The notes beneath the pieces are model-generated. The model did no database searches, was not told where the DNA came from, and worked only from the letters and a program-made list of their open reading frames with translations. A DNA stretch of 64,000 nt from Cereibacter johrii (GTDB lineage: Bacteria > Pseudomonadota > Alphaproteobacteria > Rhodobacterales > Rhodobacteraceae). Made by a program: the position numbers and the translations under genes. The DNA lies in NCBI RefSeq assembly GCF_001720585.1, contig NZ_MABH01000122.1, positions 1-64,000 of the forward strand. Direction: 5' to 3'. Positions within the stretch are counted from its first letter, which is position 1. Each line of letters begins with the position of its first letter. Below are positions 52,965-61,225 of this stretch, piece by piece.

Positions 52965-53344
52965 GCGCCCCCCATTCCTGCGGCCCTGCTACAATATGAG
53001 ATGAATACATTACCGGCCACTTCGAGAGGCGCGCATTTGTCTTTCGTTTCCACAACCTATCCAAGGGAGGTGCAGTCACTTCCAGAAGACGCCTTTGCCG
53101 CTGGTATGAATTTCTGTTGGATAAGCGGAAGGCGTGGGCGTTCCTGTATCGAGCCGGAGGCTTCAGCCCCGTGCGCCTGAGGCACATTCTCCGCCAGATC
53201 GTGCCCGAAAGCGCCAATCTCCGACATGACCGTCCTCCTCGATTGGCCGTCGCAGACCCCCTTGACACATCGATGTTGCCGGGCGACGGCCACATCATCA
53301 GAGTCCTCGCGAGGACTAATCCTGTGGAGGTCGGATCCTGCTGG

Positions 53345-53968
53345 CTAGGCGAGAAGGAACTGAGAGCCCACCATGGCAGCCTGGGTTCTGTTCTTGACGT
53401 TCAATTTGGAGCAGATTGAGCGGACATGCATTTTCACAGTCACTTCACTCACGCTGAGGCTTTGACCAATTTCCTTGTTCATCATGCCGTTTATCAGGCA
53501 GCGCAGAACCTCAACTTCCTTCGGTGATAGCCCCTTTTCATCATTGATAGAGGCGCGAGCAGCATTCAGCCGGAAGGCCATAGGTATATAGGTCTCGCCG
53601 GCCAGGACGAAGTTGATTGCATTCACCAGCGAGCGAGCGCTTTGGCTCTTTTCGATGTATCCTGACAATCCACGATCCAATGCGTCATAAATAACACCTG
53701 GAGAAGCGCTACCAGAAAAAAGAAGAATGGGACCGCCCTGGTTCATGTTCTTGATACGGGAAATTGCATCAAGCCCGGGTGTCATGCCTGGCATGATCAG
53801 ATCGAGCAGGATGACGTCGAATGGTCCTTCCGTCTCGATGAGGGTCTCGAGTTCTCCGACAGAGCTGGCCTGCCGTACATCCGCTTCCATCTCGGCCCTC
53901 AGAAAATGGGCCATCACCTCCCGGACAAGGCAGTGGTCATCAGCAATGGCAATTCTTCTCTGCGACAT
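53345..53968 (-). CDS. LuxR/NarL-type response regulator (orphan)
   Basis: 207 residues from the ATG at 53968. Receiver domain with acidic pocket D10-D11, phosphoacceptor D56 (ILLDLIMP), S85 and K107 (YIEKS), then a LuxR-type helix-turn-helix (LSPKEVEVLRCLINGMMNKEIGQSLSVSEVTVKMHVRSICSKLNVKNRTQAAM). It is full length and should be phosphorylatable. No histidine kinase gene is in the window. A paralogue with the same linker (SARSLVNAINFVLAGETYIP) lies at 55272-55973 on the same strand. Local base composition is less GC-rich than the left half of the window. Confidence 0.92.
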   Translation of the reverse strand: MSQRRIAIADDHCLVREVMAHFLRAEMEADVRQASSVGELETLIETEGPFDVILLDLIMPGMTPGLDAISRIKNMNQGGPILLFSGSASPGVIYDALDRGLSGYIEKSQSARSLVNAINFVLAGETYIPMAFRLNAARASINDEKGLSPKEVEVLRCLINGMMNKEIGQSLSVSEVTVKMHVRSICSKLNVKNRTQAAMVGSQFLLA

Positions 53969-54373
53969 CAATTCCGGCTAAATAAGCACTCGTGGCTACG
54001 ACAGTGCCTGTTTTCGAACGATCATCGACCTCGGAGGGCGGAACACGACTGACATGAAGCTCGAGGGCGAGCCAAGCCTTCATCGAGCATCCCATGATCC
54101 GATAACACGGAGAAGGCGACGTCGCACCGTATCTTACGAAGGGCCTTTACATCGCGGGATACAGTCTAAGGTATCGAACGGGGGGCGATATGGCTCGCCG
54201 GGAAGCCGCCTAGACTGTTCAAAAAAATATGTTGACCAAGGAGCAGCCAGTTCGAGTCCGCAAGACAGCGCGGCCTCGCAAGCAGATAATCCATCCGATG
54301 CTCAGAGCACGGCGCTGGATCGGCCAGCACAGGCTCGCCGTCCAATATCGTGGACCCGCAAGGCCCCTGTTCT

Positions 54374-54889
54374 TCACACGAAGGGGTTTCGATATTGCTC
54401 CGGACGCGCCAGCGGTTCCTTACCGGAGAGCGCAAGGCTTCGGAGGTCGCTCCTGCGGCTGTCGAGCACTTCTGCAATTTCCGCAGGGTCCTCCTTTAAG
54501 AGCCAACCCACGAACTCCTCCACCGTCACGTCGGAAAAAAGATTGCGTTGGTCTGGGTGAGGCGCGCACCAAGCGGCAAGGGCGAGAAAGGCTGCACCTC
54601 GGCGAAGATCACTGGCGTAGAAGAGGTGGGAGACGATCGGGGTAAAGGCGCGCCTTTCCAGTTCTCTGGCCGCATCTAGGGCCCACCCACCAAACGGCCT
54701 GGGCGCTCCGTTCGTGCCAGTTCGAGGGGGGGGCGGACTGTCGACGCTGTTCAAGTGGCTGATATCTTTGAGAGAGCCTCCTTCCTGCGCAGCAAACCCT
54801 GTGGGGTTTGCAGACAGTTCTAGCGCCTCCCGTTCTTCGCAGATCGCGGCTGCGTTCTTATGCTCTGGTTTGTTATGTTTGAGTGTCAT
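54374..54889 (-). CDS. Hypothetical protein between the two response regulators
   Basis: 171 residues. The N-terminal half is polar and probably disordered (MTLKHNKPEHKNAAAICEER). The C-terminal half is helical and protein-like: FGGWALDAARELERRAFTPIVSHLFYASDLRRGAAFLALAAWCAPHPD, then VTVEEFVGWLLKEDPAEIAEVLDSRRSDLRSLALSGKEPLARPEQYR. No family recognised, and the ribosome-binding site is weak. Its place between two paralogous regulators suggests it belongs to the same module, but that is inference. Confidence 0.55.
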   Translation of the reverse strand: MTLKHNKPEHKNAAAICEEREALELSANPTGFAAQEGGSLKDISHLNSVDSPPPPRTGTNGAPRPFGGWALDAARELERRAFTPIVSHLFYASDLRRGAAFLALAAWCAPHPDQRNLFSDVTVEEFVGWLLKEDPAEIAEVLDSRRSDLRSLALSGKEPLARPEQYRNPFV

Positions 54890-55271
54890 GTGAGCTTTGC
54901 AAAAAAGTTGCTGAAGTTGGGATATTATACGCGGGCTTTCATCAGCAATAAATGCTTCGTTCTGTCAGCTTGACAACCGGTGAAACCGACCGACAGTTCC
55001 TGGGAGTCGCCCTAAGGATTCTGACGGAAAGGCTTCTCAGCATCTTCGCCGTTGCGCTAAATCCGGTTTGTTCCTAAGAGGGAGCCAGTGTATTCGACCA
55101 AAATTTGTAAAATAGTGGATGAGACGCCGGCTTCTGCCGCCGCCTCAGTTAGAGGCCTTCTCAAGCTACGACTGTTTCCCTCCTTTACAGGCCCTCATCT
55201 CGGCGGCGGCGCACCTGCCACAACAGTGATAGGTTCGGCGCTAGTCTAGGCCTCGCGGCAGGCGTCGAAGA
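54890..55271. other. Intergenic region
   Basis: About 380 bp of relatively AT-rich DNA between two minus-strand genes, likely holding the promoter of the hypothetical gene. No ORF, RNA or repeat was recognised. Confidence 0.4.
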
Positions 55272-55973
55272 TCAAACGCTCATGCCACTCCGGACAGCAG
55301 GATTGGATGCGGCACTTTCACTGGTCGCAGGCCGTTTATTGGACTCCACAGTGGTTGCGTAACCGAATTGAGAGGCCACCATCGCGGCCTGGGTCCGATT
55401 CTTGACATTCAGCTTGGCGCAGATCGCGCGGACATGCATCTTTACGGTCACCTCGGTAATCCCGAGCTGCTGAGCGATTTCCTTGTTCATCAATCCGCCG
55501 GTCAGCCCGGTGAGAACCTGGAGTTCCTTCGGCGTCAGCCCCCGCTCATCGGTAGCCTTGCGTCGTGGTGTCAGGCGCAGGAAGGCCGGCAGATAGGTCT
55601 CGCCTGCCAGGATGAAATTGATAGCGTTCACGAGTGATCGGGCACCCTGGGATTTATCGACATAACCTACCGCCCCTTTCTCCAGAGCTTCGATGACGAC
55701 GTTCGGCGCGGCACCGCTGGCAAAGAGAACGACTGGCCGACCTTTGTTCATCTCGACCAAACGTTCAAGCGCCTCAAGCCCGGGCATCATCCCCGGCAGG
55801 AGCAGATCGAGCAAGATCATGTCGACGGGGCCTTGGCCCGTGATCAGATCGTTGAGTTCTTCGACGCTTGCGGCCTCGAGGATCTCTGCGTCCATTTGCG
55901 TTGCAAGGTAGGCGGCGATCACTTCGCGGACGAGACATTGGTTCTCCGCAAGAGCAATCCTTTTCTTCGGCAT
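55272..55973 (-). CDS. LuxR/NarL-type response regulator with atypical receiver
   Basis: 233 residues from the ATG at 55973. Paralogue of the regulator at 53.3 kb over its whole length. The phosphoacceptor D56 (ILLDLLLP) and K107 (YVDKS) are kept, but the acidic pocket D-D is E10-N11 and the conserved Ser/Thr position is A85, so phosphorylation chemistry is probably altered or absent. The LuxR HTH (LTPKELQVLTGLTGGLMNKEIAQQLGITEVTVKMHVRAICAKLNVKNRTQAAM) is intact. A polar ~30-residue C-terminal tail (TTVESNKRPATSESAASNPAVRSGMSV) is extra. No cognate kinase is in the window. Confidence 0.92.
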   Translation of the reverse strand: MPKKRIALAENQCLVREVIAAYLATQMDAEILEAASVEELNDLITGQGPVDMILLDLLLPGMMPGLEALERLVEMNKGRPVVLFASGAAPNVVIEALEKGAVGYVDKSQGARSLVNAINFILAGETYLPAFLRLTPRRKATDERGLTPKELQVLTGLTGGLMNKEIAQQLGITEVTVKMHVRAICAKLNVKNRTQAAMVASQFGYATTVESNKRPATSESAASNPAVRSGMSV

Positions 55974-56250
55974 CACTGTTTTCTACCCTTCATTGGCAAT
56001 TGAAAGGCCATTGGACAACTCCATACTTATTCTCGGCGCAGTGTCTGCGCGAAGGCAGCACAGGGCAGCACGGCGCGCTATTAAGGGAAAGCCTACCGCT
56101 TTCGGCTCGACTTAGATTGCCCTGTCTGTGCATACCATGCAAAATAACGCGTGGCATCTTATCTCCCGTGCGCGCTCGGTATCGCAAGTATTAACCAAAA
56201 GGGAAAGGATGACTTAAAGCTACCAGACGTCCGCTCAGGGAAGCGGACTA

Positions 56251-57160
56251 GGGTCCAGACTCATTGATGATCAGAGCCAGAACAGGACGATGGCTGCGAG
56301 TGCGATGGCGGAGAAGAAGGCGTCCGGGCAGCGGTCGTACCGGCGAGCGACCCGTCGCCAATCCTTGAGGCGCCCGAACATGATCTCGCTGCGGTTGCGC
56401 CGCTTGTAACGCCTCTTGTCGTATCTCACATCGGTCCTGCGTGATTTCCGGCCCGGGGTACAGACCTTCATCCCCTTGTCTTTCAACGCTTCTGGCAGCC
56501 AGTCCGCCTCGTAGCCCCTGTTTGCCAGCAACCAGTCCGCCTTCGGCAGGTTGCCTGACAGCGCCGGCGCAGTCGCTGACCCGTCCAGCGGACATGAAGA
56601 ACCCGATCGGCCGCCCCTTCGCAGCGGCGGCGGTGTGCAACTTGGTGTTCATGCCCCCCTTGGTGCGCCCGATCTGACGTGCGCGCCCCCTCTTTTCACC
56701 CGCAGGCTGGAGGCCGTGCGACGCGCCTTCAGGTCCTTGCGGGGCATGCTCGGACCGATGGCGCACGCCCGCTCACGTCGATCATGATCGTCTTGTGTTC
56801 GGCACTCTCGGCCGCCGGGCTCATCATGATCCTGGCGAAGACTCCGCTCTCGCGCCAACGCTTCCAGCGATTGTAGAGGATCTTCGCGGGCCCATGCTCC
56901 CGGAGCGCATCGCATCACCGCAAGCCATTGCGAATGATGAAGATTATGCCGCTCAGCACACGCCGGTCATCGACGCGGGGCTTGCCATGGCTCGTCGGAA
57001 ATGAGGAGGATCAGACGACAGTCCAGTGGACTGTCGTCCCGGCGAACGGCCTCAGGCGCTCCATTTGCGCCTCGGATGGCCAGTAGAGGTTGCTCATCGG
57101 TCAGGTTTCCTTCCGAGGCCTGAAGCAGGCGATCCGCCCAAGATCAACGGATCTGGAGCC
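56251..57160 (-). mobile_element. Decayed IS5-family element (IS427-type), 910 bp
   Basis: Ends are imperfect inverted repeats: GGGTCCAGACTCATTGAT at the left and, read on the other strand, GGCTCCAGATCCGTTGAT at the right, each flanked by TA. Minus-strand transposase pieces are MSNLYWPSEAQMERLRPF, SHGKPRVDDRRVLSGIIFIIRNGLR (ending in TGA), YNRWKRWRESGVFAR, IGRTKGGMNTKLHTAAAAKGRPIGFFMSAGRVSD and ANRGYEADWLPEALKDKGMKV...RRNRSEIMFGRLKDWRRVARRYDRCPDAFFSAIALAAIVLFWL. They lie in several frames with stops, so it is dead. A 25-bp palindrome interrupts the N-terminal coding part. Confidence 0.8.
57014..57038. repeat. Perfect 25-bp palindrome inserted in the IS5 transposase gene
   Basis: GACGACAGTCCA and TGGACTGTCGTC are exact 12-bp inverted arms around one G. 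The transposase frame reads ...MERLRPF before it and FPTSHGKPRVDD after it, which normally adjoin. About 40 bp including this palindrome therefore look inserted. Confidence 0.65.
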
Positions 57161-57261
57161 TAACAGGCCGCTGAGATAGTCGCTCCGCCGGAACAGTTTC
57201 CCGTGGCAGTCTGACGAGGGAGGTCCGCTCTCCGGGTTCGGCATGCTCTGGCGCGACCCCT

Positions 57262-57335
57262 GATCTCATGCCGCCAGCAACTTCGGGAGCCGGGCCATGT
57301 TGCAGGCCGCCATCGTGAGGGTGAACTGGGCGCCG
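57262..57335 (-). pseudogene. C-terminal fragment of another transposase
   Basis: The minus-strand frame reads AQFTLTMAACNMARLPKLLAA and stop. This resembles the usual end of IS1182/IS5-like DDE transposases (FTLTxAAYNLVRLPKLLA). It lies between two IS5 pieces and is too short for more. Confidence 0.45.
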
Positions 57336-57337
57336 AG

Positions 57338-57531
57338 CCGAGCGCAAGACGATCATGATCGACATGAGCGGGCATGCGCCATCGGTCCGAGCATGCCCGC
57401 GCAAGGACCTGAAGGCGCATCGCACGGCCTCCAGCCTGCGGGTGAGAAAAGGGGGCGCGCACGTCAGATCGGGCGCACCAAGGAGGGCATGAACACCAAG
57501 TTGCACGCCGTCGCCGATCCGACTTGCCGTC
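57338..57531 (+). pseudogene. Internal fragment of an IS427-type IS5 element
   Basis: Plus-strand frames spell KTIMIDMSGHA, DLKAHRTASSLRVKKG and IGRTKEGMNTKLHAVAD. This is the middle of the same transposase found at 56.3 kb but in opposite orientation. It has no ends and interrupts a galU remnant on its right. Confidence 0.65.
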
Positions 57532-57544
57532 GTTCGGCTTGACG

Positions 57545-57715
57545 AGCTTGACCGGTCCAGGGCGTGGCCTCTGGTCGAGGCGTCTCCACCATGCCCCTGA
57601 GCGGGACGAGCTGTCCGTCCCCCCGGTCAATATCGAGAACACCGTAGGAGGCGGTGCTCTCCCGCGGCACCTCCATCGCCGCCATCAGGCTGGCACGTGT
57701 GCGCATCATGGGGCG
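57545..57715 (-). pseudogene. galU: galU fragment (UTP-glucose-1-phosphate uridylyltransferase)
   Basis: The minus-strand frame reads ASLMAAMEVPRESTASYGVLDIDRGDGQLVPLRGMVETPRPE, the GalU core block around MEVP-x-E-x-T-x-x-YGV and the G-x-V-E-K/T-P motif. Only about 55 codons remain; the rest is replaced by IS5 sequence. A functional copy must exist elsewhere if the cell makes UDP-glucose. Confidence 0.7.
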
Positions 57716-57723
57716 GCGAGCCG

Positions 57724-57990
57724 TCATCGTAGCCGCAGCCGCGCGAGGAGCCGACCCCAGAGGCTTGCCGCGCGCTGACCTTTCTGCGTCCCAGGTCCAT
57801 TTTCAAACGAGCCACAGCGGGCGTCGTGCAGAATAAAGTCGAGTTCGCGCTCGGTCAGGAGGCGCGTCTCGGCCGGCGGGGAACCGATTACGGCTTCAGT
57901 GTAACCTTCGCGAAGCGGAACGATTGCCGGCTCCTTGTTCCCTTCAGCGCGAGGATCGGGCCATCCACCATTCGCCACTCTCATGCCCAT
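57724..57990 (-). CDS. Hypothetical small protein
   Basis: 88 residues, or 86 from the second Met. The sequence is mixed-charge and protein-like (GSPPAETRLLTERELDFILHDARCGSFENG), ending in an Arg/Leu helix (ASLWGRLLARLRLR). Its stop overlaps an ATG of the galU-remnant frame by four nt, probably by chance. No family recognised; it may itself be a fragment. Confidence 0.35.
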   Translation of the reverse strand: MGMRVANGGWPDPRAEGNKEPAIVPLREGYTEAVIGSPPAETRLLTERELDFILHDARCGSFENGPGTQKGQRAASLWGRLLARLRLR

Positions 57991-58077
57991 ATCCAGAAAG
58001 CCCCCGTTGGCTCAATGTCTCTTTGACGAAACTGGCCGCTTCTTTTAGCGACAGGCATCCCTACCTTTGTCACCGAG

Positions 58078-58416
58078 GTGCGGGAAATCACCCAAGATCT
58101 TGGGAGTTCGGCGGCGCCCGGGCTCAGAGGACAGGCGGAAGAAGCTTTTGAACGGATCATGTTTTCTGACGGCATGCGTGCACAACAGTCTCAGGTGCCG
58201 GAACCGACCAAGCCAAAATGGAAATTTCCGCGCATGTTTCTCGAAGTAATTCCTGCGTTTGCTCCGGCGTTGGAGGTCGCCCATTCGGAGCCGGGCCTGC
58301 ATCCGGACGACACAGGAGAAGCCGCGCATCGGCGCTCGCAAGTAATGGGCTGCGCAAGAAATGTGAGAAGCTTTTTCATGTATCGCGCCGCGCCCAATCC
58401 TCTCGCGCAAGCTTAG
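58078..58416 (+). CDS. Hypothetical protein, weak support
   Basis: 112 residues from a GTG. Protein-like stretches are EAFERIMFSDGMRAQQ and KPKWKFPRMFLEVIPAFAPALEVAHSEPGLHPDD. There is no clear ribosome-binding site and no family match. An overlapping minus-strand frame (58045-58410) is open as well, so coding direction is uncertain. Confidence 0.3.
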   Translation: MREITQDLGSSAAPGLRGQAEEAFERIMFSDGMRAQQSQVPEPTKPKWKFPRMFLEVIPAFAPALEVAHSEPGLHPDDTGEAAHRRSQVMGCARNVRSFFMYRAAPNPLAQA

Positions 58417-58729
58417 ATCTTCTCCGGTTCATCCTGTCAAAGTCTAAAAAGTCGCTACCCGGCAAAATCCGATAGGAAAGGGTTAGCAAGGCATAGGCTT
58501 TGCCACTTAGGGGCAACCGCACCTTCGCACCGAAGTCGGTTGCGGTTGGCTGGAGACGCCTATGTGCGCTAAAGTCGAATACTTATCCCTTAAGTGTCCC
58601 AAAAGAATTCGGTCGGGCGTCATAAGTGAACGTATTCAATCTTAAGAGGGGCCTTGTCGCAGGACTGCGGCTTGAGGGTCGCGTCCGTCAAGCTAGTGTG
58701 AATTTTCGGAAGGCTTGAGGTCCTGATCA

Positions 58730-58926
58730 GGCGGCTTTCACGGTTATCCTGAGAATGGGGACGGTCTTCTCGATGTCTGCTCGGGCAAAGGCCTCGAACA
58801 TCATGTGCCGGCTCGAGGTCTGCCACTCGTCGTTCTGCTCGCATAGCTCCGCGACGATCAGGCGTCGTGCGCGCTGGCACCCATTGGTCGAAGAGCTTGG
58901 GCTGCCGCCGCCCAGTTTATCGGAAA
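58730..58926 (-). pseudogene. IS256-family transposase C-terminal fragment
   Basis: The minus-strand frame reads RARRLIVAELCEQNDEWQTSSRHMMFEAFARADIEKTVPILRITVKAA and stop. This resembles the C-terminus of IS256-type transposases (RLVxAxLxEQNDEWxxxRRYM). Its upstream side is cut exactly where the IS3 element at 58930 begins. Confidence 0.65.
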
Positions 58927-59033
58927 ACCTGTATCGACCCAGTGAAAATCTGCTCATGCTACAAGGAGTAAGGTAGCAATGAGTGTGACGATGGACGACC
59001 CGATCAAGCGGTGGACGGCGAAGCGCAGTTGAA

Positions 59034-59068
59034 GGGGACCGTGGCCGCGGTGCGGCCGCGTAAGCCCC
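59034..59068 (+). repeat. Palindromic mini-element 1 in IS3 orfA
   Basis: GGGGACCGTGG and CCGCGTAAGCCCC flank a hairpin with stem CGTGGCCGC / GCGGCCGCG and loop GGT. The copy at 43.7 kb lacks it: there AAGCGCAAGACGGCGCTCG runs uninterrupted. This is a real insertion relative to a homologous sequence in the same window. Confidence 0.7.
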
Positions 59069-59109
59069 GGAAACGCGCTCGTGGTGGAGATCATCCAAGG
59101 CACTTGTGA

Positions 59110-59142
59110 GGGACCGTGGCGCCAGTGGCGCCGCGTAAGCCC
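59110..59142 (+). repeat. Palindromic mini-element 2 in IS3 orfA
   Basis: It has the same flanks GGGACCGTGG ... CCGCGTAAGCCC with a different stem (GGCGCC / GGCGCC) and loop AGT. It is also present, with another loop, in the 43.7-kb fragment. It breaks OrfA between IIQG and TLAEASRSYD. Confidence 0.65.
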
Positions 59143-60268
59143 GAACAAGGACGTTGGCCGAGGCCAGCCGGTCCTATGATCGATCACCCTCCGAGATCGA
59201 GGGTTGGGTTGAGGATGCGAAGCGGGGGATGGAGAACGCCTTGAGGGCCAACCCGCACGACATCCGCGAGCAGTACGAGAAGCAGCTGAAGGATCTCCAG
59301 TAGGCTTACGGCGAGGCGATGCTGGAGCTGCGGGCTAAAAAAGCTGGTGGCCCTCATGGAGCGGGAGGACGGCAATTGATCCGGACGCTCCATGAGGGCC
59401 TTCTGGCGGACGGGATCACGGTGCCGCTGACCAAGCTGTGTGCGTGGTTCGGCGTGCCGCGACGGACAGTGTACTACAAGCCGACCAAGGCCGCGCCGAA
59501 GGTGGATCCGCGCTTCGCCGAGCCGATCAAGGCCATGATCGAGAAGGAGCCTTCCTTCGGCTACCGCACCGTGGCCTGGCTTCTTGGCTTCAACAAGAAC
59601 ACGGTCCAACGGGTCTTCCAGATCAAGGGCTGGCAGGTGCGCAAACGCCCGATCGGGATGCGATCCAGGATCGAGGCGGTGCCCTCGGTGGCGACAGCTC
59701 CCAATGAGCGCTGATCGACGGACCTTTGCCGGGTCTGGGCCGGGCACGACGGCTGGGCCACACTCGCCCTGGTGATCGACTGCCACACGCGCGAGCTTCT
59801 GGGCTGGCACCTGTCGCGCTCGGGCAAGGCCTCCAAGGCCGCGAGCGCGCTGGAACATGCGCTGATCAACCGGTTCGGCACGCGCGGCCGGGTGACGAAG
59901 GAGTTCCTGCTGAGGTCCGACAACGGCGTTCGCCATGGGCCTCGGGACCAGTGGCGGCTCCATGGCTCACTCTTCACCAGCCGAAAATATACGGCCCTCG
60001 TCCGCAGCTACGGCTTGAAGCAGGAGTTCATCACCCCCCACTGTCCCCAGCAGAACGGCATGGTGGAGCGCGTGATCCGGACCCTGAAGGAGCAGTGCGT
60101 TCACCGCCAGCGCTTCGACAGCCTCCAGAACGCGGCACGTGCCATCGGCGACTGGATCGCCTTCTACAACCACCGCCGCCCGCATCAGGCGCTGGACATG
60201 AGAACCCCCGCAGACGCATTCGCTTCAGCGGCTTAACCTGTGCAGATTCCGCCGGGTCGATACAAACC

Positions 60269-60410
60269 TGCAAACGTGATAGGGCCGGTTTGGGGTCGTG
60301 CCCCAGTGCCAGACCTCGCCCCCGCGGTTCCTCGCGCAACAGCCGCCGAGATCGCAGCCTTGTGGACATACAGCCCAATGAACAGCGATCTTGCATGCGG
60401 TCTCTCCCCC
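60269..60410 (-). pseudogene. IS110-family transposase N-terminal fragment
   Basis: Minus-strand frames read SLFIGLYVHKAAISAAVA, then RGGEVWHWGTTPNRPYHVCRF. This is the IS110 N-terminus (IGLDVHK, GGEVRxxGTIPNR); the catalytic D of DVHK is Y here. It is cut at 60269 by the IS3 insertion and continues on the other side only as IS256 debris. Confidence 0.65.
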
Positions 60411-60420
60411 GTACATGAGG

Positions 60421-60874
60421 CTCGGCACCAGCCCGTCTGCGCAACCCCCGAAGGAGACGCCGCGGGAGAAGCCAACGATCCGGTCAGGTCACACCGCGAT
60501 CATGGGGTCTAGGTGCTGACCAGTGACACCCGCCGCAGACTGACCCCGGCGCTCGCGAAGGCGCACCCTTGCCAAGGCGAATGTTCGGCCGTCTCGTCGG
60601 AGGCACCGCCACAGCCGTTTGGGCTTTCGTGCAGCACACCGACGTTCAAGCGACTCGGACGTTTCCGGCGGCGGACGCTTCCAGCGCATCTTGGCCTCCT
60701 GTTCTCGGGCCTGCACGCGCTGCCGCGAAGATGAAAGCACCGTGCGCAGCCAGTGACCGAATGCTTGGCAAGAGGCTGGCGGTCTGCGAAGATCCTGCCG
60801 TTGTCCGCCGCGACAACCGAAGGGGCCGCTCTACGACAGGACATGGCTCGTCTTGGAAAAAGGACCCTCAGTTT
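60421..60874. other. Region without a supported gene
   Basis: About 450 bp. Open frames in both strands are Arg/Pro-rich and match nothing I recognise. Given the neighbours, it is probably further eroded IS or cargo DNA. Confidence 0.4.
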
Positions 60875-61222
60875 TCAGACAAGCAGTTCTTCGGGCGTCC
60901 ATCCCGCAGCCATCGCCTGCGCGAACCACCGCGGCTTGCGCCCGCGCCCGCGCCAGACCTCTGTGGGATTGGCAGGATTGGCATAGCAGAACGGCAGCGG
61001 TGCCCGCCAATGCGCCTCGCTCACTCCTGTCAGGTCTCCCAGACTGAAGCCCAATTCGCCGGCCAGCTTGGCCAGTTCGGCGACGGCCTCCTGCTTGCGC
61101 CGATTCTCGATGGCCGCGATGGCCGCGGTGACCTCGGCCTGCAGCTCCTCCAGTTCCTCCCGTGAAAGGGCATCGAGATCTACGGCGTCACAGTCCATTT
61201 GCAGGGGTCCGACCCGCTCCAT
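60875..61222 (-). CDS. H-NS family nucleoid protein (HvrA/Spb-like)
   Basis: 115 residues from the ATG at 61222, or 107 from the Met at 61198. The N-terminal coiled coil for oligomerisation is DLDALSREELEELQAEVTAAIAAIENRRKQEAVAELAKLA. The C-terminal DNA-binding core is YANPANPTEVWRGRGRKPRWFAQAMAAGWTPEELLV with the conserved W-x-G-R-G-R hook that enters AT-rich minor grooves. It is full length for the alphaproteobacterial type. It could silence transferred AT-rich genes such as the polysaccharide block to its left, or regulate photosynthesis genes as HvrA does elsewhere. A zinc-ribbon frame ends three nt upstream. Confidence 0.9.
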   Translation of the reverse strand: MERVGPLQMDCDAVDLDALSREELEELQAEVTAAIAAIENRRKQEAVAELAKLAGELGFSLGDLTGVSEAHWRAPLPFCYANPANPTEVWRGRGRKPRWFAQAMAAGWTPEELLV

Positions 61223-61225
61223 CTA

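Larger units (their letters stand above)
58930..60264 (+). mobile_element. IS3-family element, complete ends, inactivated; 1335 bp
   Basis: The tips are inverted repeats: TGTATCGACCC at the left and the same sequence on the other strand at the right (60254-60264). A 4-bp direct repeat AACC flanks both sides (58926-58929; 60265-60268), proving insertion here. OrfA starts at 58979 but is interrupted by two palindromic insertions and a TAG at 59301-59303. OrfB pieces are RTLHEGLLADGITVPLTKLCAWFGVPRRTVYY and STDLCRVWAGHDGWATLALVIDCHTRELLGW, then SDNG and NGMVERVIRTLKEQ. They are divided by a TGA at 59712-59714 where a Trp codon is expected, and the DDE region carries an extra ~14 codons after SDNG. 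An A6G slippery run (near 59337) is the usual -1 frameshift site. Confidence 0.85.
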
